From Streptomyces sp. LUP30 (GTDB taxonomy: Bacteria > Actinomycetota > Actinomycetes > Streptomycetales > Streptomycetaceae), in the NCBI RefSeq assembly GCF_001746365.1, contig NZ_MJAJ01000006.1, positions 1 through 64,000 on the forward strand: a stretch of 64,000 bases of DNA, written 5' to 3'. Positions within the stretch are counted from its first letter, which is position 1; each line of letters opens with the position of its first letter. The translations under genes were made by a program, and so were the position numbers. Below are positions 54,712 to 62,165 of this stretch, piece by piece. A model generated the notes under the pieces. That model saw nothing but the letters and a program-made list of their open reading frames with translations, did not search any database and was not told where the DNA came from.

Positions 54712-55356
54712 TCAGGCGGCCGGCTGACCGGTCAGGGCAGAGCCCAGGCGGCGGGCCTCGTCGTGCGCCTTCGTCATGGACGCCTCGTGCATCGGCAGCA
54801 GCCGGGCCATCATCGGCACGTACGGGGCCATGGTCAGTTCGGGCAGGACCGTCGTCAGGTCGAGGCCGAGGTTGGTCGGGTGGCCGAGGACGGTTTCCAG
54901 CGTCGGCACCAGGTGGTCCATGCCGTGCTCGGGGGCGCCGGGGCCGTAGCCGCCGCCGCGTGCGGAGATCAGTACGGCGGGGCGGCCGAGGGTGGGAGGA
55001 GGTCCGTCGAAGCTCAGGGTGCGCCCGGCGACCATGATCTGGTCCAGCCATGCCTTGAACACGGACGGCATCGTGAGGTTGTACATCGGCACGGTGAAGA
55101 GGTAAGCGTCGGCGCCGAGGAATTCCTCGATCAGTTCGTCCTGGACCGCCAGGGCCTTCGCCTGCTCGGGGGTGTGCTCGGGGGGGTCGGTGGTGCGGGC
55201 GGTGATGCCCGCCGCGCTGAGGTGCGGGGCGGGGTGGACGGCCAGGTCGCGGTGGACGACGGCGCCCTTCCACTCGTCACGGAAGGACCGGGCGACCTGA
55301 CGGGAGACGGATGCCTCGTCGAGCGAGGAGGCGTCGATGTGCAGCAGGTAGGACAT
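54712..55356 (-). CDS. azoR: FMN-dependent NADH-azoreductase / quinone reductase
   Basis: The 214-residue flavodoxin-fold enzyme has YLLHIDASSLDEASVSRQVA, the FMN-side motif FTVPMYNLTMPSVFKAWLDQ and SARGGGYGPGAPEHGMDHLV. Members reduce azo dyes and quinones to hydroquinones in a two-electron step and defend against quinone stress. It begins 15 bases after the DsbA-like stop, in an operon divergent from an HxlR regulator. Confidence 0.9.
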   Translation of the reverse strand: MSYLLHIDASSLDEASVSRQVARSFRDEWKGAVVHRDLAVHPAPHLSAAGITARTTDPPEHTPEQAKALAVQDELIEEFLGADAYLFTVPMYNLTMPSVFKAWLDQIMVAGRTLSFDGPPPTLGRPAVLISARGGGYGPGAPEHGMDHLVPTLETVLGHPTNLGLDLTTVLPELTMAPYVPMMARLLPMHEASMTKAHDEARRLGSALTGQPAA

Positions 55357-55371
55357 GGAGAGTTCAGCCTT

Positions 55372-56049
55372 TCAAAATGATCGAGGGTGGGTCGGGGAGC
55401 GACCGGTGGAGGCCGGCTGCGGTACGGCGCAGCCGTCCGGGCCGCAGACCGGAGCGTCGCCGTCGGTGCCGGGGATGCCGTACCGGCCGTCGACGACGAT
55501 GAAGGGTGCTCCGGTGGCCCCCAGGCGCCGGCCGCGGGCGGCATCGTCGCGGACCTGCCGCTGGTAGCGGTGCTCGGTGAGCGCCTGACGCGTGCCCTCG
55601 CGGTCCAGAGCGATCTCCTGAGCCAGGTCGAGCAGGTCGTCCAGGCTGAAGACCGGGCGGGCCTGACCGAAGTAGGCGCGGAAGATCGCGTCCCAGGCTT
55701 CGGGGTTCCTGCCCTCGGCGGAGGCGTGGGCGAGGAACTCGTGCGCCAGGTCGGTGTTGCCGACCAGGTTGTCCAGCACCTGGTAGGGGCTGAGCCCCTC
55801 GGACTCGGCCAGCGCCTCGATCCGACGTGTCGACGCCTCGGCCTGGGAGCCGCCCATGCCGTGCCGGTGCAGCAGCGCGTCACGGACGCTGAAGGTCTCG
55901 CCCACGGGGAAGGAGCTGCTCAGTGGGAACGAGTGGTGGACGACCTCCACCTCGCCGCCGTGCTCGAACCGCTCCACGGCCCGGTCCAGACGGTGGCTGC
56001 CCAGTCCGCACCACGGGCAGGTGACCTCGGCCCAGATCTCGATCTCCAT
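55372..56049 (-). CDS. DsbA family oxidoreductase (FrnE-like)
   Basis: The 225-residue thioredoxin-fold protein has active-site CPWC (IEIWAEVTCPWCGLGSHRLD), FPLSSSFPVGETFSVRDALL, YQVLDNLVGNTDLAHEFLAH, FGQARPVFSLDDLLDLAQEI, GATGAPFIVVDGRYGIPG and an additional C-terminal Cys pair (APVCGPDGCAV). FrnE relatives are cytoplasmic disulfide isomerases in oxidative-stress tolerance. GGGAGG lies six bases before ATG 56049. First gene of the operon divergent from the HxlR gene. Confidence 0.9.
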   Translation of the reverse strand: MEIEIWAEVTCPWCGLGSHRLDRAVERFEHGGEVEVVHHSFPLSSSFPVGETFSVRDALLHRHGMGGSQAEASTRRIEALAESEGLSPYQVLDNLVGNTDLAHEFLAHASAEGRNPEAWDAIFRAYFGQARPVFSLDDLLDLAQEIALDREGTRQALTEHRYQRQVRDDAARGRRLGATGAPFIVVDGRYGIPGTDGDAPVCGPDGCAVPQPASTGRSPTHPRSF

Positions 56050-56078
56050 GACGCGCCTCCCATGCCTGCGCTTGATTC

Positions 56079-56095
56079 CTACTTTTTGTTCGTAG
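56079..56095. promoter_or_regulatory. HxlR-operator-like inverted repeat
   Basis: CTAC-N9-GTAG in the 118-base divergent gap fits TAC-N9-GTA patterns of DUF24/HxlR operators such as that of YodB. It is closer to the DsbA-like gene but could control both directions. Confidence 0.5.
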
Positions 56096-56167
56096 CGCCA
56101 TGATGGGCCAGTATGGAAGTCGACACAAAAGGCACATCGGTGTTCGTGCCGGAGAGGAATGTTCGTC

Positions 56168-56578
56168 ATGGAGGTCACCGGCAGCCCGGACGGCGCGGCG
56201 GCGGTGGGACCCTGTGCCCGCATCCCCGCAGAGCACATGGAGTTCATCCGGCAGGTCCTCGACCGCGTCGGCGACAAGTGGAGCCTGCTGCTCATCGCGG
56301 TGGTGGAGGCCGGCCCGCTGCGCTACACCGACCTGCAGCGCCAGGTCCCCGGAATCTCCCAGCGGATGCTCACCCTCACGCTCCGCCGGCTCCACGAGGA
56401 CGGTCTGATCATCCGCACCGCATACGCGGAGGTTCCACCGCGCGTCGAGTACGCCCTCACCCCGCTGGGGCGCGGCCTCCACGAGATCGTGACGTCCCTG
56501 ATCGGCTGGGCCGCCGACCATCACGACGAGATCCGCGAGCACCGGGCCCGCGCCGCGGCACCAGCAGCCCGGTCCTGA
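56168..56578 (+). CDS. HxlR family regulator, likely thiol-based redox sensor
   Basis: The 136-residue winged-helix protein has FIRQVLDRVGDKWSLLLIAV, RYTDLQRQVPGISQRMLTLT and LRRLHEDGLIIRTAYAEVPP. The single Cys near the N-terminus (GPCARIPAEHMEF, Cys16 from ATG 56168) matches the conserved sensing Cys of YodB, CatR and QsrR, which react with quinones and diamide. ATG 56168 lies nine bases after GGAGAGGA. It probably represses the divergent DsbA-azoR-NmrA operon. Confidence 0.9.
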   Translation: MEVTGSPDGAAAVGPCARIPAEHMEFIRQVLDRVGDKWSLLLIAVVEAGPLRYTDLQRQVPGISQRMLTLTLRRLHEDGLIIRTAYAEVPPRVEYALTPLGRGLHEIVTSLIGWAADHHDEIREHRARAAAPAARS

Positions 56579-56604
56579 CCGCAGGGGCAGCCGTCGGCTG
56601 TCGG

Positions 56605-56712
56605 CGTCGGGCGGGAAGGCCGTTCTGCGTGGTGAGGACGAGGGTGTGCGTCACCATGCCGACACCGGCGCCGAGCAGGGAGACGCACACGCAGGCGACG
56701 GCGATCGGGATG
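56605..56712 (-). pseudogene. MFS (DHA2-type) transporter fragment
   Basis: The frame IPIAVACVCVSLLGAGVGMV continues as THTLVLTTQNGLP and has strongly GC-rich third positions. It matches the helix plus QNxxP motif found in DHA2 drug transporters. It is only about 30 residues and joins directly to the RelE fragment, with no start. The reading frame is lost toward the HxlR stop. Confidence 0.5.
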
Positions 56713-56790
56713 TCGCAGCGCCATGTCCCGAGGGATCTTCCGAAGTTCGGCCTGCGCCTCCGGGCGGAAGACGGTTCGGTGCTCACTCAC
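56713..56790 (-). pseudogene. RelE/ParE toxin 5' fragment
   Basis: From GTG 56790 the frame reads MSEHRT then VFRPEAQAELRKIPRDMAL, which is the start of RelE-family toxins in Streptomyces. After residue 26 the sequence leaves the family and joins a transporter fragment, so about 60 residues are missing. No antitoxin gene lies upstream. It is non-functional as a toxin. Confidence 0.6.
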
Positions 56791-56925
56791 CGCGCGCCGG
56801 CGTCTCCGGCGTGCCCGACGCCTGCCGCCGGGGGCGCGGCCTGCGCGGTGTCGCCTCGCCGGCCGGCCGGCCGATCCGGCGCGGGACGGAACCTTCCCGC
56901 GCCCGCCGCCCGCCCGGCGGACCCG

Positions 56926-58065
56926 CTACAGGCCGTCCAGCACGCTCCCGATCAGCAGGGCGTTCTCCTCGTCGGCCGCTCCGGGTGCCGAGAAGCGGCT
57001 GCGCACGTATGCGTAGGCGAGGCCCAGCGCGGGGCTCGCGAACGCGATGGCGCCGGCCGCGCCCCCGTGGCCGTAGGCGTCGGGGCCGAGACGCGGGAAG
57101 CGGTCGCCGAAGAGCTGGAAGCCGAGGGCGAAGTGGCTCTCGAACCCGGTGACGACATCCACGCCCTGGGAGTGGATCCGGGTGAACTCCGCGGTCGTGT
57201 CCGCGGTGAGCAGCGGAGCGCTTCCGTCGAGTCCGCTGCAGGCCGCCGCGTAGGCGCCGGCCACTCCCCGGGCCGAGGCCACCCCGCCCGCCGAGCCCTG
57301 GCCGAGCTCCCGGGTGCGCCGGAAGTTCGGGAAGACGGAGAGGTCCGGCAGATACCGGGTGCTGAAGGCGATCGCGAGCAGCTTCCCGGGCTCCTCCGGG
57401 GCGCCGCCGGCCGGGGCGGGCAACTCGGGAGCGGGCCCCACCGGCAGGTAGCGGGGCTCGAGGGTCTCGGGCAGGCCGAGGTAGAAGTCCAGCGCGTGGG
57501 GTCGGCGCACCTTGCGCTCCCACCAGTCCTGGAGGCTGCGCCCGGTGGCCCGGCGGACCACTTCGCCGGTCAGCGCGGCGATGACCAGGCCGTGGTACCC
57601 GAACGCGGTCCCCGGGCGCCAGTACGGGGCCTGCGCGGCGAGCCGCTCGGCGAGCAGCCGGTCGTCGGCCAGCTCCTCGACCGTGAATTCGTCGGGTACA
57701 CCGACCAGTCCGGCCTGATGGGCCAACAGCGAGCGCAACGTGATCTCGCCCTTGCCCGCCTGGGCGAACTCGGGCCAGTACGAGGCGACCGTACGGTCGA
57801 GATCCAGCACCCCGTCCTGGACGAGGAGCGCCACCACGAGGTGCGCCGCGCCCTTGCTCACGGAGAACACGCCGGTGAGGGAGTCACCGTCGACCCCCGG
57901 CCCCGCCCACAGGTCGACCACGCGCCGGCCGTGCACATGCACCGCCAACTGCTGTCCGACCGGCAGCGGCTGCGACTTCACCACCTGCTCGAAGGCCTCC
58001 CGCACGCCCTTGAATCCGGCGTCCACCCAGCCCTGCACCATCTGCGGCCCACCCTTCATGGTCAT
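56926..58065 (-). CDS. Serine hydrolase, beta-lactamase/EstB family
   Basis: The 379-residue penicillin-binding-like hydrolase has the catalytic Ser in GVFSVSKGAAHLVVALLVQD (SxxK), the Tyr in GTAFGYHGLVIAALTGEVVR and a third element HGGAAGAIAFASPALGLAYA. No signal peptide is visible, so it is likely a cytoplasmic esterase. ATG 58065 overlaps the pepN stop (ATGA); ATG 58059 has a better ribosome site (GAGAGG). It is co-transcribed downstream of pepN. Confidence 0.9.
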   Translation of the reverse strand: MTMKGGPQMVQGWVDAGFKGVREAFEQVVKSQPLPVGQQLAVHVHGRRVVDLWAGPGVDGDSLTGVFSVSKGAAHLVVALLVQDGVLDLDRTVASYWPEFAQAGKGEITLRSLLAHQAGLVGVPDEFTVEELADDRLLAERLAAQAPYWRPGTAFGYHGLVIAALTGEVVRRATGRSLQDWWERKVRRPHALDFYLGLPETLEPRYLPVGPAPELPAPAGGAPEEPGKLLAIAFSTRYLPDLSVFPNFRRTRELGQGSAGGVASARGVAGAYAAACSGLDGSAPLLTADTTAEFTRIHSQGVDVVTGFESHFALGFQLFGDRFPRLGPDAYGHGGAAGAIAFASPALGLAYAYVRSRFSAPGAADEENALLIGSVLDGL

Positions 58066-60635
58066 TGCCTCTCAGCATCGGCTGCCTGTGCCCTCAGTGC
58101 CCTCTCCAGATCGGCCCGGCATTCAGTGATCATCCGCCGTAGCCTGGCCCCCGGGCGTGCGCTCGCCAGCCAGTCGTCCGTCGCGGCCAGCGTCTCCGGG
58201 GAGATCTGCGTACTCGGGTAGAGACCGGTGATGGTCCGCGTACCGGTATCAGGGCTTCGGTTCTCGTAGACGTCCTGGAGGGACGCGAAGTACGCGTCCC
58301 TGTACGGCGCCAGGAGCTCGCGCTGGTCGGGCTGGACGAAGCCGAGGATGACGGCATGCTGGAGGGTGTTCGCCAGCTCGCCCTTCTCCACGACCTCCCG
58401 CCACGCCTGCGCCTTGGCCTCCGGAGCCGGGCGGGCGGCGCGGGCGGTCGCGGCGTGGCGCTCTCCGGCGGCCGTCCTGTCCCGCTCGTACTCGGCGGCG
58501 ATCTCCGCCTCGTCGAAGCGCCCGACCACCGCGAGCCGCTGCACGAACGCCCAGCGCAGCTCGGTGTCCACGGCCAGGCCCTCGACGGTCTCGGTCCCTT
58601 CCAGGAGTGCCTCCAGCAGGTCCAGCTGCTCCGGGGTCCGAGCGGTCGCGGCGAGGGCGCGGGCCCAGGCCAGCTGATGGTCACTGCCGGGCTCCGCCGT
58701 GCGCAGGTGGGCCTGTGTCGCCTCGGCCCAGCGGGTCAGCAGGGACTCGCGGGCGTCCGGGGCGGCGTAGTGGTCGAGCGCGAGCTTGACCTGCTGCTGC
58801 ACGGACTCCACCACACCGACGTCCGTCTCCTTCGCGACGGTGGCGAGCGCCAGGCCGAGATAGTCGCGGGCCGGCAGCTCCGCGTCGCGGGTCATGTCCC
58901 AGGCGGCGGACCAGCACAGGGCTCGCGGCAGGGAATCCTCGAAGTCGCCGAGGTGCTCGGCGACGAACGCCAGCGACTGCTCGTCCAGGCGGACCTTCGC
59001 GTACGACAGGTCGTCGTCGTTGAGGAGGAACACCGCGGGGCGGCGCTTGCCGGTCAGTTCGGGCACCGCGGTCAGCTCGCCGTCGACGTCCAGTTCGACG
59101 CGGTCGGTGCGGACCAGCTTGCCGGAGCGGGTGTCGAGCTCGTAGAGACCGATCGCGATGCGGTGCGGCCGCAGGACCGGCTCGCCCTCGGCGCCGGGGG
59201 GCAGGGGCGGGGCCTCCTGGCGCACGGCGAAGGAGGTGGTGATCCCGTCGGCGTCGGTGGTGATCTCCGGGCGGAGGATGTTGATGCCGGCGGTCTCCAG
59301 CCATTTCCTCGACCAGGTCCTCAGGTCGCGGCCGGAGGACTCCTCCAGGGCGCTCAGCAGGTCTGACAGGCGGGTGTTGCCGTAGGCGTGGCGCTCGAAG
59401 TAGGCCTGCACACCCTTGAAGAACTCGTCCTCGCCGACGTACGCGACGAGCTGCTTGAGGACGGAGGCGCCCTTGGCGTAGGTGATGCCGTCGAAGTTGC
59501 CCATCACGTCGTCGAGATCCCGGATGTCGGCCATGACCGGGTGGGTGGACGGCAGTTGGTCCTGGCGGTAGGCCCACGTCTTGGTGGAGTTCGCGAACGT
59601 GGTCCAGGCGTGCGGCCGGCGCGAGCCGGGGGCGGCTGCCTGGCAGGCGACGGAGGCGTAGGTGGCGAAGGACTCGTTCAGCCACAGGTCGTCCCACCAC
59701 CGCATGGTGACGAGGTCGCCGAACCACATGTGGGCGAGCTCGTGCAGGAGGCCCCGGTCCAGGGTCTCGTGCTCGGAGGGCGTGGCCCTGGACCGGAAGA
59801 CGTACTGGTCCTTGATGGTGACGGCGCCGGCGTTCTCCATCGCGCCCGCGTTGAACTCGGGCACGAACAGCTGGTCGTACTTCTTGAACGGGTAAGGGCA
59901 GCCGAACTTTTCCTGGAACCAGTCGAAGCCCTGCCGGGTGAGCCTGAAGATCTCGTCGGAGTCGAGGTGCTCGGCGAGGGAGGGGCGGCAGTAGATGCCC
60001 AGTGGCACGCTCCGCCCGTCCTTCTCGTACACGCTGTGCACGGAGTGGTACGGCCCGACGATCAGCGCCGTGACGTACGACGAGATACGAGGCGTCGGGT
60101 CGAAGGTCCAGACGTCGTCCCGCGGTGCCGGCGTCGGCGAGTTGGAGACGACGGTCCAGCCCGCGGGCGCCTTCACCGTGAACTGGAAGGTGGCCTTCAG
60201 GTCCGGTTGCTCGAAGGAGGCGAAGACCCGGCGGGCGTCCGGCACCTGGAACTGGGTGTAGAGGTACGTCTGCTCGTCCACGGGGTCCACGAAGCGGTGC
60301 AGGCCCTCACCGGTGTTGGTGTAGGCGCAGTCCGCGACGACGCGCAGGACGTTGCGCCCCTCCGGCAGGCCCGGCAGGGCGATGCGTGAGTCGTGCCAGA
60401 CCCCGGTGGGGTCCAGCGCACCGCCGTTCAGCGTGATCTCGTGGACGGCCGGTGCGACCAGGTCGATGAAGGACTCGGCGCCGCCGCGCGTGACGTCGAA
60501 GCGAACCGTCGTCACCGACCGGAACCGGCTTTCCTCCTGCGCTCCGGAGAGGTCGAGTTCGATCTCGTACGAGTCGACGGTGAGCAACTCGCCCCGCTGC
60601 CGGGCCTCTTCGCGAGTGAGATTCGTACCGGACAA
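58062..60635 (-). CDS. pepN: Aminopeptidase N
   Basis: The 857-residue M1 zinc metallopeptidase removes N-terminal residues. It has the exopeptidase motif FNAGAMENAGAVTIKDQYV and zinc site LLHELAHMWFGDLVTMRWWD with the distant Glu in DDLWLNESFATYASVACQ. The ERAP1-like C-terminal helical domain is complete. TTG 60635 gives MSGTNLTREEARQRGELLTV and a family-standard length; GGAG lies eight bases ahead. A longer frame to 60725 has no ribosome site. Aminopeptidase N is usually single copy and cytoplasmic. Confidence 0.94.
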   Translation of the reverse strand: MSGTNLTREEARQRGELLTVDSYEIELDLSGAQEESRFRSVTTVRFDVTRGGAESFIDLVAPAVHEITLNGGALDPTGVWHDSRIALPGLPEGRNVLRVVADCAYTNTGEGLHRFVDPVDEQTYLYTQFQVPDARRVFASFEQPDLKATFQFTVKAPAGWTVVSNSPTPAPRDDVWTFDPTPRISSYVTALIVGPYHSVHSVYEKDGRSVPLGIYCRPSLAEHLDSDEIFRLTRQGFDWFQEKFGCPYPFKKYDQLFVPEFNAGAMENAGAVTIKDQYVFRSRATPSEHETLDRGLLHELAHMWFGDLVTMRWWDDLWLNESFATYASVACQAAAPGSRRPHAWTTFANSTKTWAYRQDQLPSTHPVMADIRDLDDVMGNFDGITYAKGASVLKQLVAYVGEDEFFKGVQAYFERHAYGNTRLSDLLSALEESSGRDLRTWSRKWLETAGINILRPEITTDADGITTSFAVRQEAPPLPPGAEGEPVLRPHRIAIGLYELDTRSGKLVRTDRVELDVDGELTAVPELTGKRRPAVFLLNDDDLSYAKVRLDEQSLAFVAEHLGDFEDSLPRALCWSAAWDMTRDAELPARDYLGLALATVAKETDVGVVESVQQQVKLALDHYAAPDARESLLTRWAEATQAHLRTAEPGSDHQLAWARALAATARTPEQLDLLEALLEGTETVEGLAVDTELRWAFVQRLAVVGRFDEAEIAAEYERDRTAAGERHAATARAARPAPEAKAQAWREVVEKGELANTLQHAVILGFVQPDQRELLAPYRDAYFASLQDVYENRSPDTGTRTITGLYPSTQISPETLAATDDWLASARPGARLRRMITECRADLERALRAQAADAERQ

Positions 60636-60863
60636 CGGGATCACTCCTGTGGTGAAGCCAAGCCGACCGAGCCGCCGAGCGCCGCCCGCCTGCTGCGAGA
60701 GCGTAGCAGCGGGGTGGTGTGCCACCGCGGGGCAAATGCGGACGGACAGTGCGAATTCGGCGCGGCGCGCGGTGAAGCCGCAGAACCGGGCGGTCTCTCC
60801 TCATGGCTGGGGGTCGGGACGCGGTGTTTCGATGCCTGGGAAACCGGACGAGGAAGGGCCCCC

Positions 60864-62165
60864 ATGCTTCTCTTCCGTCTGCTGGTCCTCGGCAACTCCG
60901 TTTCCGCCTACGGCAGTTATCTGAATCTGGTGGCGGTGAACGTCTTCGTCTACCGGACCACCGGAAGCTCTCTCGCGGTCGGCGCCTTCATGGCGCTCCG
61001 GCTGGCGGCGACGGTGGTCTCCGGGTTCATCAGCGGGGAGCTCGTCTCGCGCCACGACCGCAGGAAGATCATGGTTGCGGCCGATCTCCTCCAGGCCGCG
61101 GCGCTCGTCGGCGCCCTGCTGACGTCCCGAGAAGCACGGCTCGTCGCGTTGTACGCCTTCGCCCTGGTGACCGGGGCGTGTGCCACGGCCTCGCAGACAG
61201 CGCTGCGCAGTGCCGTCCCGGAGATGGTGGGCGCCGCGGAGCGGGTCGGCGCCAACGGGCTGGTGGCCACGGGCAGATCGATCGCGATGGTGGCCGGTTT
61301 CTCGTCGGCGGGGGTGCTGACCGCCGCGTACGGCTACTCGGCCGCGCTGGTCGTGGATGCCGGCACCTTTCTCGTGTCCGCCGCCGTCCTGTCGCTGCTG
61401 CCGCTGCGCACCCGGGCCGACCAGGCGCTGCCGGGCGCAGAGGGCGAGGCGGGCGAGGCGGGTGGGGAGGAGACGAAGCGCACGGGTCCCGGGGCGCTCG
61501 TTCTGCTCCGGGCCTTTCCGGTGGTCGCCGTCCTGATCGCCGTCCGGGGCGTCGACGGGCTGGGGTCCTCCTCCCACAACGTCGCCCTGCCCGTCTATTC
61601 GGCGATCCGGGACGCGGCTCACCCGGCCGCGTTCATCAGCTGGTTCTGGGCGACCTGGGCGGTGGGGAACGTCGTGGCGCAGCAGTTGTGCCGGCGCCTC
61701 GCGCTGCGGCGCGGCCGGCCGCCCGGCGAGCGGGCCTTCGCGCTGGGCGCGTGTGTGATGTCGGCCGCGTTCATCGCCGTGTTCAGCACGCCGCCGACCG
61801 GGCCGGCCATGGGCCTGGCACTGCTCGCCGGCATGGCCGACGGTTTCACCGAGACCGTCTACGTCAGCCGCCTGCAGGAGACGCCCGACCACTGGCGCGG
61901 ACGGGTCTTCGGGCTGTCCGCGGTCGCCGAGAACACGGGGTTCGGCCTGGGAATGCTGCTGAGCGCCGCCCTGTTGGAGCGGTCCTCCCCGTTCGCCGTG
62001 GTGGGCGTCTTCCACGGTCTGGCCATCGCCTTGTGCCTGCTGCTCCTGGCCTGGCTGCAGCAGAGGCGGCGGCGACGCGGCGGTGGACCGGTCGACACCG
62101 GCGCCCGCGCGTCGTACAGCGGCCGCACCGTCCGACCGGTACTGACCGAGGGGACGGACGCGTGA
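60864..62165 (+). CDS. MFS transporter, likely exporter for the adjacent PKS product
   Basis: The 433-residue protein has about 12 helices. It starts LLFRLLVLGNSVSAYGSYLN and has SLAVGAFMALRLAATVVSGF, SGELVSRHDRRKIMVAADLL (the MFS loop 2-3 motif), RVGANGLVATGRSIAMVAGF and FTETVYVSRLQETPDHWRGR. It resembles the EntS/macrolide-efflux group. ATG 60864 follows GAGGAAGG. Its stop overlaps the PKS start (GTGA), so transporter and synthase are translationally coupled. A divergent promoter region with pepN lies upstream. Confidence 0.9.
   Translation: MLLFRLLVLGNSVSAYGSYLNLVAVNVFVYRTTGSSLAVGAFMALRLAATVVSGFISGELVSRHDRRKIMVAADLLQAAALVGALLTSREARLVALYAFALVTGACATASQTALRSAVPEMVGAAERVGANGLVATGRSIAMVAGFSSAGVLTAAYGYSAALVVDAGTFLVSAAVLSLLPLRTRADQALPGAEGEAGEAGGEETKRTGPGALVLLRAFPVVAVLIAVRGVDGLGSSSHNVALPVYSAIRDAAHPAAFISWFWATWAVGNVVAQQLCRRLALRRGRPPGERAFALGACVMSAAFIAVFSTPPTGPAMGLALLAGMADGFTETVYVSRLQETPDHWRGRVFGLSAVAENTGFGLGMLLSAALLERSSPFAVVGVFHGLAIALCLLLLAWLQQRRRRRGGGPVDTGARASYSGRTVRPVLTEGTDA

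Noticed and set aside
56686..56790. Intact RelE toxin gene
   Set aside because: Only the first 26 residues match the family. The DPDRRRLRV-like part that looked like the RelE end is better explained by the transporter frame, and the catalytic part is missing.
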